Positions 53,827 through 61,835 of a stretch of 64,000 bases of DNA are shown piece after piece. The position numbers and the translations under genes were made by a program. This DNA comes from Verrucomicrobiota bacterium (lineage in GTDB: Bacteria > Verrucomicrobiota > Verrucomicrobiia > Limisphaerales > J093). The stretch spans positions 806,001 to 870,000 of the forward strand of contig JADJWF010000002.1 of NCBI GenBank assembly GCA_016716505.1, read 5' to 3'. A model generated the notes under the pieces. That model saw only the letters and a program-made list of their open reading frames with translations, made no database searches and was not told the origin of the DNA. The stretch's first letter is position 1; every line of letters begins with the position of its first letter.

Positions 53827-56196
53827 ATGTCGCTTCGCACTCGTTTCGATTGGGCGCTGGCTTTGCTGACCGCCCTCATCTCGCTTGCCCCGGCCGCCCG
53901 ACCCGCCGAATCCACCCAGCCGCTGACCATCTGGTTCGACCGGCCCGCGACCAACTGGGAGCGCGAGGCGCTGCCGATTGGCAATGGCCGCCTCGGCGCG
54001 ATGATCTTCGGCGGCCTGGAACGGGAACGGATTCAGTTGAACGAGGACACGCTTTGGTCCGGCGGCCCGCGCGACACCACCAACCCGCTCGCACTCGAGG
54101 CCCTGCCGAAGGTTCGGCAGCTTCTGTTCGAGGGCAAGCCGGACGAGGCGATGCAGATGGCCAACGATTACTTGATGGGCCGCCCGATGCGCCTCAAGCC
54201 CTATCAGTCTCTCGGCGACCTGCGCCTCGAATTCCCCGGGCACGACGCGGCCACCCACTATCGCCGGGAACTGGACCTCGAGACCGGCGTGGTTCGCATC
54301 ACCTACCGGGTCGGCGAAACGAACTTCACGCGCGAGATCTTCTCGAGTCATCCCGACCAGGTCATGGTGATGCGGCTCTCCGCTGACCGTCCGCGGGCGG
54401 TCACGGTGTTCGGCCTGCTGGACCGCGAGCAGGAATTCATTTCGTCCGCCCAACCGCCGGATCGCCTCGTCATGCAGGGGCAGTTGGACAAGGGCGAAGG
54501 ACTGGCCTATCACGTCACCCTTCGGGCGGTGGCCGAGCGGGGCCAGATCTTCGCGCCGGTGCGCCGGCTCGAAGTCAGGGGTGCCGACGCGGTGACGCTG
54601 ATTCTCGGGGCGGCGACGTCGTTTGGCGGACAAGACCCGGAAGACGTTGCCGAGGAACAGGTGAAACTCGCCGCCCGGAAACCGTATCGGTCTTTGCTCG
54701 GGGCTCACGTGCGCGACTATCAGGCGCTGTTCAACCGGGTGCGGCTTGATTTGGGCGGCGTCGAGGCCGCGACGCTGCCGACGGACCAGCGGCTCAAGGC
54801 GATGCAGGCGGGCGGCGAAGACGCGCACTTGATCACCACCTATTTCCAGTTCGGCCGCTACCTGCTGATCTCCAGTTCCCGCCCCGGCGATCTGCCGGCG
54901 AATCTGCAGGGCATCTGGGCGGAAGGGATGTCGCCGCCGTGGAACGCGGATTACCACCTCAACATCAACCTCCAGATGAACTACTGGCCGGCCGAGGTCG
55001 CGAACCTGGCCGAGTGCCATGCGCCCCTGTTCGAACTGATCGAATCGCTCCGCGAGCCGGGTCGCAAGACCGCGAAGGTTCATTATGGTGCCCGAGGCTG
55101 GGTGGCCCACCACATCACCGACGTCTGGGGCTTCACCACACCGGGCGACGGTCCACAGTGGGGGCTCTGGCCGATGGGCGCCGCGTGGCTGTGTCAGCAC
55201 TTGTGGGAACACTACGCCTTCAGTGGCGACCGGTCGTTCCTGGCCCGGCGCGCGTATCCGGCGATGAAGGAGGCGGCGGAGTTCTTCCTGGATTACCTCG
55301 TCGAGGATGGACAGGGGCGGCTGGTCAGCGGTCCTTCCATTTCGCCGGAGAATTCGTATCGCCTGCCCAATGGCAAGGTCGGCGTGCTGTGCATGGGGCC
55401 CTCCATGGACACGCAAATCATCACTGATCTGTTCAGCAACTGCATCGCGGCGGCGGAAATCCTCGGCACCGACCGCGAGTTTGCCGACAAACTCCGCGTC
55501 ACGCTCAAGCGGCTGCCGCCCACGCAAATCGGCCGGCACGGCCAGATCATGGAATGGTCGGAGGATTACGAAGAGCCGGAACCCGGCCATCGCCACATCT
55601 CGCACCTCTTCGCGCTGCATCCCGGCCGGCAGATCACGCGCGCCGGAACGCCGGAACTCGCCCAAGCCGCGCGAACAACCCTCGAGCGACGGCTCGCCCA
55701 CGGCGGCGGCCACACCGGCTGGAGCCGGGCCTGGATCATCAACTTCTGGGCGCGGCTGGCGGATGCGGAGAAGGCCTACGAAAATGTGCTCGCCCTGCTG
55801 CGCAAGAGCACGGCACCGAACCTCTTCGACCTGCATCCGCCCTTCCAGATTGACGGCAACTTCGGCGGCACCGCAGGCATTTGCGAAATGCTGCTGCAGA
55901 GTCATGCGGGCGAACTCGAGCTCCTGCCCGCCCTGCCCAGGGCTTGGTCGCAGGGCTCGGTGCGGGGTCTGCGCGCCCGGGGAGGTTTCGGCGTGGACCT
56001 GGCGTGGCAGGATGGACGGCTCGCTTCGGCACGCATCGAGTCACGCCTGGGAACCCCCTGCCGTGTCCGCACCGCCGTGCCGGTACGAGTGCGGGTGGGC
56101 GGTCGGGGCGCGCCGATCCAAGTCACGCAACTCGCGCCCGACCTGATCGAGTTTCCCACGCGGGCCGGCGCCTTCTACCTCCTCACGCCGCAATAG
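53827..56196 (+). CDS. GH95 alpha-L-fucosidase (1,2-alpha-L-fucosidase family)
   Basis: A 789-residue secreted glycoside hydrolase of family 95, which removes alpha-1,2-linked L-fucose (some members alpha-L-galactose) by inversion. The signal peptide is DWALALLTALISLAPAA. The N-terminal beta-domain starts at LTIWFDRPATNWEREALPIG. The catalytic barrel has LPANLQGIWAEGMSPPWNAD and HLNINLQMNYWPAE with the two base-activating asparagines (Asn379, Asn381). Glu576 in MEWSEDYEEPEPG is the likely general acid, and Asp676 is in FQIDGNFGGTAGI. These correspond to Asn421/Asn423, Glu566 and Asp766 of Bifidobacterium AfcA. The length is normal. It would act on fucose-bearing glycans or algal polysaccharide. 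Confidence 0.95.
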   Translation: MSLRTRFDWALALLTALISLAPAARPAESTQPLTIWFDRPATNWEREALPIGNGRLGAMIFGGLERERIQLNEDTLWSGGPRDTTNPLALEALPKVRQLLFEGKPDEAMQMANDYLMGRPMRLKPYQSLGDLRLEFPGHDAATHYRRELDLETGVVRITYRVGETNFTREIFSSHPDQVMVMRLSADRPRAVTVFGLLDREQEFISSAQPPDRLVMQGQLDKGEGLAYHVTLRAVAERGQIFAPVRRLEVRGADAVTLILGAATSFGGQDPEDVAEEQVKLAARKPYRSLLGAHVRDYQALFNRVRLDLGGVEAATLPTDQRLKAMQAGGEDAHLITTYFQFGRYLLISSSRPGDLPANLQGIWAEGMSPPWNADYHLNINLQMNYWPAEVANLAECHAPLFELIESLREPGRKTAKVHYGARGWVAHHITDVWGFTTPGDGPQWGLWPMGAAWLCQHLWEHYAFSGDRSFLARRAYPAMKEAAEFFLDYLVEDGQGRLVSGPSISPENSYRLPNGKVGVLCMGPSMDTQIITDLFSNCIAAAEILGTDREFADKLRVTLKRLPPTQIGRHGQIMEWSEDYEEPEPGHRHISHLFALHPGRQITRAGTPELAQAARTTLERRLAHGGGHTGWSRAWIINFWARLADAEKAYENVLALLRKSTAPNLFDLHPPFQIDGNFGGTAGICEMLLQSHAGELELLPALPRAWSQGSVRGLRARGGFGVDLAWQDGRLASARIESRLGTPCRVRTAVPVRVRVGGRGAPIQVTQLAPDLIEFPTRAGAFYLLTPQ

Positions 56197-56201
56197 CCAC
56201 G

Positions 56202-56219
56202 GAGCCCGCGGCCGGGCTC
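56202..56219. terminator. Hairpin between convergent genes
   Basis: GAGCCCG-(CGGC)-CGGGCTC forms a 7-bp stem in the short gap between the convergent GH95 and GDYXXLXY genes, overlapping the stop of the latter. No T tract is present. It may serve as a weak bidirectional terminator. Confidence 0.4.
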
Positions 56220-57321
56220 AGTCCACATTGCCGAGCGGCGTGAACGCGGGCGAAAGCAACCGCCCGCGCCAGATCGCGGCGGCTTGCGGCAGCGCTCGCG
56301 TGACCTCGGCGGACGGGGCTCGATATTCGAGACGGAAGCGCGGTGGCGGCCAGCCGGCGTTGGTGATTTCCGTCAACGGACGCGGCGTGGCGTTCTCGTT
56401 CCCCGCCGGCACCACCCACCACGCCGCGTTGGTCAGCTCGAGATACGTTCGATGCACGGCACCCGGCGCGAGCACGATCACATCGCCCTCAGTGGGCGCG
56501 GGCACAGGCTGGTTGGCGCCCACCCAGACCCACGGGTTGGCACCCCAACGGAAGTCGGGAACCAGGGCGAACGAGCGCCCCTCCGGCAAGGCGACGATGG
56601 CCAGATTGGTGTCGCTTGCGTTGCGCAGGCGGACCGTCGCGCCCACCACGATCGCATTCCTCTCCCCCGCGTCGCGCGGCGCCCGGTCCGTCCGGTGGCG
56701 GACCAGGTCGAGACCGATCTCCAGCGGACCGCGCCGGTGCCCTTTGAGCACGGCCAACCCGCGATGGCCCAGCGCGACGGCCATCTCCAACGGCGCGCGA
56801 GTCTCTGTGCCGGCCTGACTCCGCTCCAGCTCCAGCGCGTCGCCTTGCTGCATGAAGTACGCTTCCAGACCGTAACGGACCCGGGCCAGGGCCGAGTCCA
56901 CGAATTCGATCCGGCCGCGCAGGTAGAGGCCGTCCTTCGGCCGGACGTCCGTCAGGTAATCCAGTTCCATCGTGGCATCCGCGCCCGCACCCGGCCGGAG
57001 CACCGCATAGACCGGCGTGTCGCGGGGGACGAGGCTTCCGCCCCACCGCAACGCGCGGCGGCTTCGCCAGTCGCGGGCGGCCTCACCCGCGCCAGCCTTC
57101 ATCGCCCGGGCGAGACCATCCCGGCAATCCGCCTGCGCGACTGCCGAGATCTCGTAGCTCAGGCGCACATAGTCTCCGCGCATGACATCCCGCGGATCCA
57201 CCGGCGCCGTGCGCAGGAAAATGACCGGACCAAAATGCAGCGCCCACTCCCGCGGCACGGCCATCGCGAGCAGCACCGCAAGCTGCAAGCCGAGCGCGAG
57301 CCAGACCCAGGGCCTTTTCAT
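56218..57321 (-). CDS. GDYXXLXY domain membrane protein
   Basis: A 367-residue protein with one N-terminal membrane helix (VWLALGLQLAVLLAMAV) and an extracytoplasmic part. It carries the name-giving motif RGDYVRLSYEI (Gly-Asp-Tyr-x-x-Leu-x-Tyr), and a second family block near KDGLYLRGRIEF. The remaining 180 residues are less conserved and contain a beta-rich region (VVGATVRLRNASDTNLAIVA). Function is unknown. Members are regularly encoded beside, or fused to, DUF2157 proteins, as here. The ATG at 57321 overlaps the DUF2157 stop (ATGA), so translation is coupled. It converges on the fucosidase gene. Confidence 0.88.
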   Translation of the reverse strand: MKRPWVWLALGLQLAVLLAMAVPREWALHFGPVIFLRTAPVDPRDVMRGDYVRLSYEISAVAQADCRDGLARAMKAGAGEAARDWRSRRALRWGGSLVPRDTPVYAVLRPGAGADATMELDYLTDVRPKDGLYLRGRIEFVDSALARVRYGLEAYFMQQGDALELERSQAGTETRAPLEMAVALGHRGLAVLKGHRRGPLEIGLDLVRHRTDRAPRDAGERNAIVVGATVRLRNASDTNLAIVALPEGRSFALVPDFRWGANPWVWVGANQPVPAPTEGDVIVLAPGAVHRTYLELTNAAWWVVPAGNENATPRPLTEITNAGWPPPRFRLEYRAPSAEVTRALPQAAAIWRGRLLSPAFTPLGNVD

Positions 57322-58652
57322 GACGCGCCTCCTTTCTCTGCGTCGCGGCGTTTTCGGGCGCGCGTGTACTGCATCCCGGTGGCGAACAACGCGCCGCCGG
57401 CCACCAGAAACACCAGCCCGCGCCACGCCAGGCTCTCGAACAGATCGAAGTAACGCGCCAGCGCCAACGCCACGAACAACACCGTGCCCGCGAGGGTCGG
57501 CTGCCAGCGCCCCTCGCGGCAGCCGCGCGCCATCCACGCCACGGCCAGCAGCAGGCCGAGCAGATTGAAAAGGCCCGAGGCCAGCCATTCGCCGCGTTCC
57601 AGCGGAACATACGCCAACGCGGCCGCCACCAGCGCCGCCGCGAGGGTCACCCAGTCTTCGTAGCGCCAGCCCACTTCGGACGGTTTGATCCCCACATCCC
57701 GTCCGCCCACCGCCACGGCCGCCCAGGCCGCGATGGCCACGCCGAGCGGCAGCCAGAGGTTCACCTGCCAGAACGCGTCGCGCTCCACGCCCGAATACTC
57801 GTGATGCGCGAGGAGTTCATAGGCCAGCCCGGGGAAACTCAGCAGATACGCCGCGAGAAGAACCTGCGCCCAGCCAAGGCCCGACCACACCCAGGCGCCC
57901 TGCCCGAGCCACTGCCGTTGCCGCGACAGCGCTCCCACGGCGACCCAGAGCGCACCGAGGCTGAGTCCGGTCCGGAGCACCAAGTCACTGCCCACGGCGC
58001 CGGCATTGATCCACGTGGCCACGGAAGCGGCCGCCACCGCGACGAACAGCAGCGCCACGGAATTCTGTCGCCAGGCAAGGGGAACGGTAGCCGCGAGGAT
58101 GGCCGCCGGCGCCCAAAGTACCGGCGCGCCGAAGCCGGCCGCCTCGGAACCGCTCCAGATCGCGAGCAACACCGCGGCCATCAGACCTTGCACGGCGGAG
58201 GGCAGCGCCCACGCCAGCGCGAGTGCGCCCAGCCCCCAATACAGGAAACCATTCGGGAAATGCTCCTCGATGTTGTAAATCTGGGCGATGAGCCAGATCG
58301 CGGCGCCGAACATCATCGTGCCGAGCAGACCAAGCGCCTCGCCGAGTCCACGCCAGCGGACGTCCCCGCGCAGCCGCCATAGACCCGCTCCGTGCGCCGC
58401 GCCCCAAGCCCCGAGGATCACCGCCAATTTCACCCCGCGCGGCAGCGCGTCCCAGTTGTACGCGAACAGCAGGATGACGCCCAGACCGACGACCACCGCG
58501 CCCAGCCCGGAAAAGATGAGCATCGCCCACGGCAGGCCGGCCGCCGGCTCCGGGTAGAACGCCCGAATCCGGGCCGCTTGATCGGCGGAAACCACACCCT
58601 GGGCGACCCACTTTTCGGTTTGCTCCCGCAGCCAGCGAACATTCGTGCTCAT
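57318..58652 (-). CDS. DUF2157 multi-spanning membrane protein
   Basis: A 444-residue integral membrane protein. About 35 N-terminal residues form the DUF2157 start (WLREQTEKWVAQGVVSADQAARI), followed by about 12 hydrophobic helices beginning PWAMLIFSGLGAVVVGLGVI. The second conserved part is LRGDVRWRGLGEALGLLG. The function of the family is not known; some members are proposed stress or envelope proteins. GGAGGGAG lies shortly upstream of the ATG at 58652, one of the better ribosome binding sites in the window. It is followed by the GDYXXLXY gene with an ATGA overlap; the two probably form a complex (inference). Confidence 0.88.
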   Translation of the reverse strand: MSTNVRWLREQTEKWVAQGVVSADQAARIRAFYPEPAAGLPWAMLIFSGLGAVVVGLGVILLFAYNWDALPRGVKLAVILGAWGAAHGAGLWRLRGDVRWRGLGEALGLLGTMMFGAAIWLIAQIYNIEEHFPNGFLYWGLGALALAWALPSAVQGLMAAVLLAIWSGSEAAGFGAPVLWAPAAILAATVPLAWRQNSVALLFVAVAAASVATWINAGAVGSDLVLRTGLSLGALWVAVGALSRQRQWLGQGAWVWSGLGWAQVLLAAYLLSFPGLAYELLAHHEYSGVERDAFWQVNLWLPLGVAIAAWAAVAVGGRDVGIKPSEVGWRYEDWVTLAAALVAAALAYVPLERGEWLASGLFNLLGLLLAVAWMARGCREGRWQPTLAGTVLFVALALARYFDLFESLAWRGLVFLVAGGALFATGMQYTRARKRRDAEKGGAS

Positions 58653-58760
58653 GGCAGGCAACTCCCTCCGTCCCCAGGCGCGACGAGGCGCGGCGCGCAA
58701 ATGCTTGGGACGGGTACGGGAAACCTATTCCCCCCGCCCGGCGAAGTCCAGCGGCGCTGC

Positions 58761-59612
58761 TTACACCACGACCGCCCGGTTGCGCAGGGTGCCGATGCCG
58801 CTGATGGCGATCGCAACCTCATCACCGGGATGAAGGGTGAAATCGTCCGGCGGCACGATGCCGGTGCCGGTCAGCAGCACCACGCCGTGCGGAAAATGCT
58901 GGCTGGCGAAGAGGAAGCGGCCCAGTTCGGCGAAACGGCGTTTCAACCGCCCCACCTCGGTCTGGCCGGAAAAGACCGTGGCACCCGCGCGTTCGATCTG
59001 GAGCGAGATCGTCCACGATCGGACAGCCTCTTCGGTCACCCCCACGGTCACCCACGGACCCAGCGCGCCAGAGCCGGTGAAGATTTTGGCCTGCGGAAGG
59101 TAGAGAAGGTTTTCGCCTTCGATGTCGCGCGCGCTGACGTCGTTGCCAACGGTGCAACCCACAACCCGGCCGCGGGAGTTGAAGTAAAGCGCGAGTTCCG
59201 GCTCCGGCACCGTCCAGCGCGAGTCACGGCGAATGCCGATCGTGTCGTCCGGCCCCACCACCCGTTCCGGCGTGGCCTTGAAGAACAGCTCCGGGCGTTC
59301 CGCTTCGTACACGCGATCGTAAGCCGTGGCGCTGAACTCCGATTCCTCCATGCGCGCGGCCTTGCTCCGAAGGTAGGTCACCCCGGCGGCCCACACCTCC
59401 TGCCGCTCGACGGGCGGGAGGATCTCCAGTTCCGCGAGGGGCCGCTCCGAACCGGCCGCCGCCGACTCGGCGGCGGCCACCGGGTCGGCAGCCTCCAGCA
59501 ACTCGGTCAGCGAGTCGCCGCACGGGCGAACGTGGCGTTCATCGGCGGAGAGCGAGCCGATGGAAACGCGGCCGGCGGGATCGTGCCGGGCTCGGAAGCG
59601 GACCAGTTTCAT
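58761..59612 (-). CDS. Fumarylacetoacetate hydrolase family protein
   Basis: A 283-residue enzyme of the FAH fold, which in sugar-acid pathways acts as 2-keto-3-deoxy acid dehydratase or hydrolase. The metal-binding Glu residues are in the TVPEPELALYFNS block, followed by VVGCTVGNDVSARDIEGENL. The substrate region is LPQAKIFTGSGALGPWVTVG and the end is LHPGDEVAIAISGIGTLRN. The N-terminal region up to residue 75 is variable. It starts six bases after the stop of a 3-hydroxyisobutyrate-dehydrogenase-like gene, so the two are co-transcribed and probably work in one catabolic pathway, for example of a uronate or aldonate (inference). The exact reaction is not determined. Confidence 0.88.
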   Translation of the reverse strand: MKLVRFRARHDPAGRVSIGSLSADERHVRPCGDSLTELLEAADPVAAAESAAAGSERPLAELEILPPVERQEVWAAGVTYLRSKAARMEESEFSATAYDRVYEAERPELFFKATPERVVGPDDTIGIRRDSRWTVPEPELALYFNSRGRVVGCTVGNDVSARDIEGENLLYLPQAKIFTGSGALGPWVTVGVTEEAVRSWTISLQIERAGATVFSGQTEVGRLKRRFAELGRFLFASQHFPHGVVLLTGTGIVPPDDFTLHPGDEVAIAISGIGTLRNRAVVV

Positions 59613-59618
59613 GGCGAC

Positions 59619-60524
59619 TCAGCGTTTGGCCTTGGCCGGCTTCGGTCCACGGCCGAGGAAAGTGAGTTCGGCGATGCCGGATTTGTCGAGTTCCCCCAAA
59701 CCGGCCTCGACCATGCGGTCGTACTGCTTCTTGGTCGCGGCCGCGAGGGGCAGTTTCAGGCGGCATGCCTTCGCCAACTGGAGGGCGATGCCGGAATCCT
59801 TGGCCGCGTGGGCGGCGGAAAAGAAGCAGGAGTGCTCCCGGTTCTGCATGTCCTCGCCGTCGGTTTGAAGCACGCGCGAGTTCGCTCCCGTCTGGCTGAA
59901 GACTTCCCGGAGCATGGCCAAATCCAGGCCAAGCGCGTCGCCCAGTGCCAGTCCCTCGGCAAGGCCGGCGGTGTTGATGTTCATCACCATGTTGACCAGC
60001 GCCTTCACCTTGGCGGCTTCACCGGCCGGCCCGATGAAGCGCATCGAGCCGGCAAGCTTCTCGAGGATCGGCCGCGCGCGCTCGTAAGCCGCGGGAGCCC
60101 CGCCGCACATGAGGTAGAGCGTCCCTTGGCGCGCCTGAGTAATGCTGGACGCCATGCAGGCCTCCAGGGTCTGAGCGCCAACCGCCGCGGCGCGCCGCTC
60201 GATCTCCACGTGGATCTCGGGGGAAACGGTGGCGCAGTTGATGAAGAGCCGGCCGGCGGCGCCGGACAGGAGACTCTGGCCGCGCGGCGCGAAGATTCGG
60301 TCCATCGCCGCGTCGTCGGTGACGACCGTGATGATCACGTCCGCCGCGGCCGTCACCGCTGGCAGACGGCGGGTGGCTTGGCAGGCCAGTTCCCTGGCAA
60401 GAGCGGCAGCGGTTGAAGCACGCGCGTCGAGCAAGACGGTCACGTTGAAACCGCACTCCTTCAGGCGTCGCGCCATGTTCGCGCCCATGCGCCCGACGCC
60501 GACAAATCCGATTCGTTCGTTCAT
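59619..60524 (-). CDS. NAD(P)-dependent beta-hydroxyacid dehydrogenase
   Basis: A 301-residue oxidoreductase of the 3-hydroxyisobutyrate dehydrogenase / tartronate semialdehyde reductase family. The Rossmann start is IGFVGVGRMGANMARRLKEC. The substrate-binding loop is EACMASSITQARQGTLYLMC, where the usual 'DAPVSGG' is altered to 'EACMASS'. The catalytic lysine lies in AAKVKALVNMVMNINTAGLA. The C-terminal helix SGIALQLAKACRLKLPLAAA completes the pattern. It oxidises or reduces a beta-hydroxy acid. The ATG at 60524 is the family start. It is first in an operon with the FAH-family gene six bases downstream. Confidence 0.92.
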   Translation of the reverse strand: MNERIGFVGVGRMGANMARRLKECGFNVTVLLDARASTAAALARELACQATRRLPAVTAAADVIITVVTDDAAMDRIFAPRGQSLLSGAAGRLFINCATVSPEIHVEIERRAAAVGAQTLEACMASSITQARQGTLYLMCGGAPAAYERARPILEKLAGSMRFIGPAGEAAKVKALVNMVMNINTAGLAEGLALGDALGLDLAMLREVFSQTGANSRVLQTDGEDMQNREHSCFFSAAHAAKDSGIALQLAKACRLKLPLAAATKKQYDRMVEAGLGELDKSGIAELTFLGRGPKPAKAKR

Positions 60525-60740
60525 TCTGTTTTCGCGTGGCACAGCCGGCATCAGGGCCGCCGTGATGGCCGCATTGAGACAGATGCCCGCCGCCCGGGCA
60601 AGCCGGGGTACGCCGGCGGAACGAAACTTGAAACAATTCCTCCGTCTGGTGCGTCTTCCCTCCCGTTGGTGCCCGGAGGCTGGGGCGCACGGAACAACCC
60701 AATCATCCCGGCCGGCCGACGAGCCCACGGAGACCCGAAT

Positions 60741-61001
60741 ATGCCAGTGCTTGCGAAATTCTACGGTGTGGTGGTCCGGATGCTGTTTGCCCCGCTGCTG
60801 GGGGCGCACTTCTACGCCATTTACGGTGACCACGAACTGGTCGTCCGGATCGGCACGCTGAAAATCATCCAAGGCGACGCGCCCGAGGACATCAAGCGCC
60901 TCGTCCTGGCATGGGCGCGGCGGCATCAAACGGAACTGCTTGACGCCTGGCGTTTGTGCCAGCGGGGCGCCCGGCCGCAACCCATCGGGCCGCTGGTGTG
61001 A
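60741..61001 (+). CDS. DUF4160 domain protein
   Basis: An 86-residue protein that matches DUF4160 throughout: MPVLAKFYGVVVRMLFAPLL, then GAHFYAIYGDHELVVRIGTL, and LAWARRHQTELLDAWRLCQR. The family usually has His-Phe-His-Ala after 'PPHFHAxYG'; here it is HFYAIYG. DUF4160 proteins are commonly paired with DUF2442 in a toxin-antitoxin-like arrangement, but no DUF2442 gene follows. Instead, a tiny membrane protein starts 26 bases downstream. The start at 60741 is certain from the conserved MP beginning. Function unknown. Confidence 0.85.
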   Translation: MPVLAKFYGVVVRMLFAPLLGAHFYAIYGDHELVVRIGTLKIIQGDAPEDIKRLVLAWARRHQTELLDAWRLCQRGARPQPIGPLV

Positions 61002-61027
61002 GGCGCGCAACCCACTCACCTCCGACC

Positions 61028-61231
61028 ATGAAGCTGCTCTTGCTGCTAGTTTGCTGGTGCCTGTTGCTGGTGCTCTGCTGGCCGCTGGCGCTCTTGGCGC
61101 TGGTCCTTTTCCCCTTGGTCTGGCTGGCGTTGCTTCCGTTCCGGCTGGCTGCTTACGCCATTGAAGCGGTCCTGGCCCTGGTGAAAGCGCTGCTGTTTTT
61201 GCCGGCGCGTCTGCTGGGCCATCGCGCCTGA
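61028..61231 (+). CDS. Small hydrophobic membrane protein
   Basis: A 67-residue protein that is nearly all hydrophobic: MKLLLLLVCWCLLLVLCWPL and ALLALVLFPLVWLALLPFRL form two helices. The end LALVKALLFLPARLLGHRA is amphipathic with a basic tip. I have no named family. The compact start, correct spacing after the DUF4160 gene and strong membrane pattern support a real gene. It may be co-transcribed with DUF4160. It could be a membrane-active small protein, but a toxin role is only speculation. Confidence 0.65.
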   Translation: MKLLLLLVCWCLLLVLCWPLALLALVLFPLVWLALLPFRLAAYAIEAVLALVKALLFLPARLLGHRA

Positions 61232-61835
61232 ACACAGTCGGCATCGCGGTGGGGCTCTGCCTGGACCATCCCGTGGCGTGCTTCCAATCCACGAAGGCAA
61301 CGTCCGCTTGACGCTGACCGCAGGCCGAGAGGTTCTGGCGCGGCCTTGATGCTTCTCAGCCACAAGTTCACGCAGGATCAGCGGGCGCATCTCAGTTTCT
61401 TGCCGGGTTGAAGGCGGTGCGGGGGCAAAGGGGGTGCCAGCGGCCCCTGCGCCCGAAGGTTTCCAGCCCCAGCAGAACCTCGTCACCGCGCTGACGCCAA
61501 GCCTGGCGTGGCCGCTGGAGCAGCAGCTCAAGGGTTTGCCGCAGACCGGGCACCGTGGGGGGGCGGCTTTGGTTTGAGCGCCCCGTTCGATGGCCCGGCG
61601 CTGCGACGCCTTCACCTCGCGCTCGGCCTGCCGTTCCCGATGCCCCCGACTGGGATCGGCGGTCACGACAAACGGGTGCCGGGATCTGTCCAGCGCGCTG
61701 GCGGCCAGAGCCGCCGGTCCGACTAGGTCTGTGGAACGGAGTTGAGAAATCGGGGTGCCTCTTGCGGTTTGACGGCAGGTGGTGGTCATGGCTGCCGCCC
61801 ACAGCACCCTGCAAAAACGGAGATGCGCCCCCGGC
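61232..61835. other. Intergenic, no gene recognised
   Basis: About 600 bases between the small membrane protein and uvrC. A minus-strand open frame encodes an isolated zinc-ribbon-like peptide (CPVCGKPLSCC) near 61530, but the rest of that frame is not recognisable. It may be a remnant of a transposase or other gene. No RNA gene was seen. Confidence 0.45.

Noticed and set aside
53719..55905. Minus-strand open frame of 728 codons across the fucosidase gene
   Set aside because: It is antisense to GH95, which has complete catalytic motifs. The antisense translation is Arg/Gly/Val-rich with no domain, an effect of high GC.
58392..60416. Plus-strand open frame of 674 codons
   Set aside because: It is antisense to DUF2157, FAH-family and dehydrogenase genes, all with clear motifs; the translation shows nothing recognisable.
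61392..61700. Possible transposase remnant with CPVCGKP zinc ribbon on the minus strand
   Set aside because: Only one short motif is visible and the downstream sequence does not fit any transposase family I can name.
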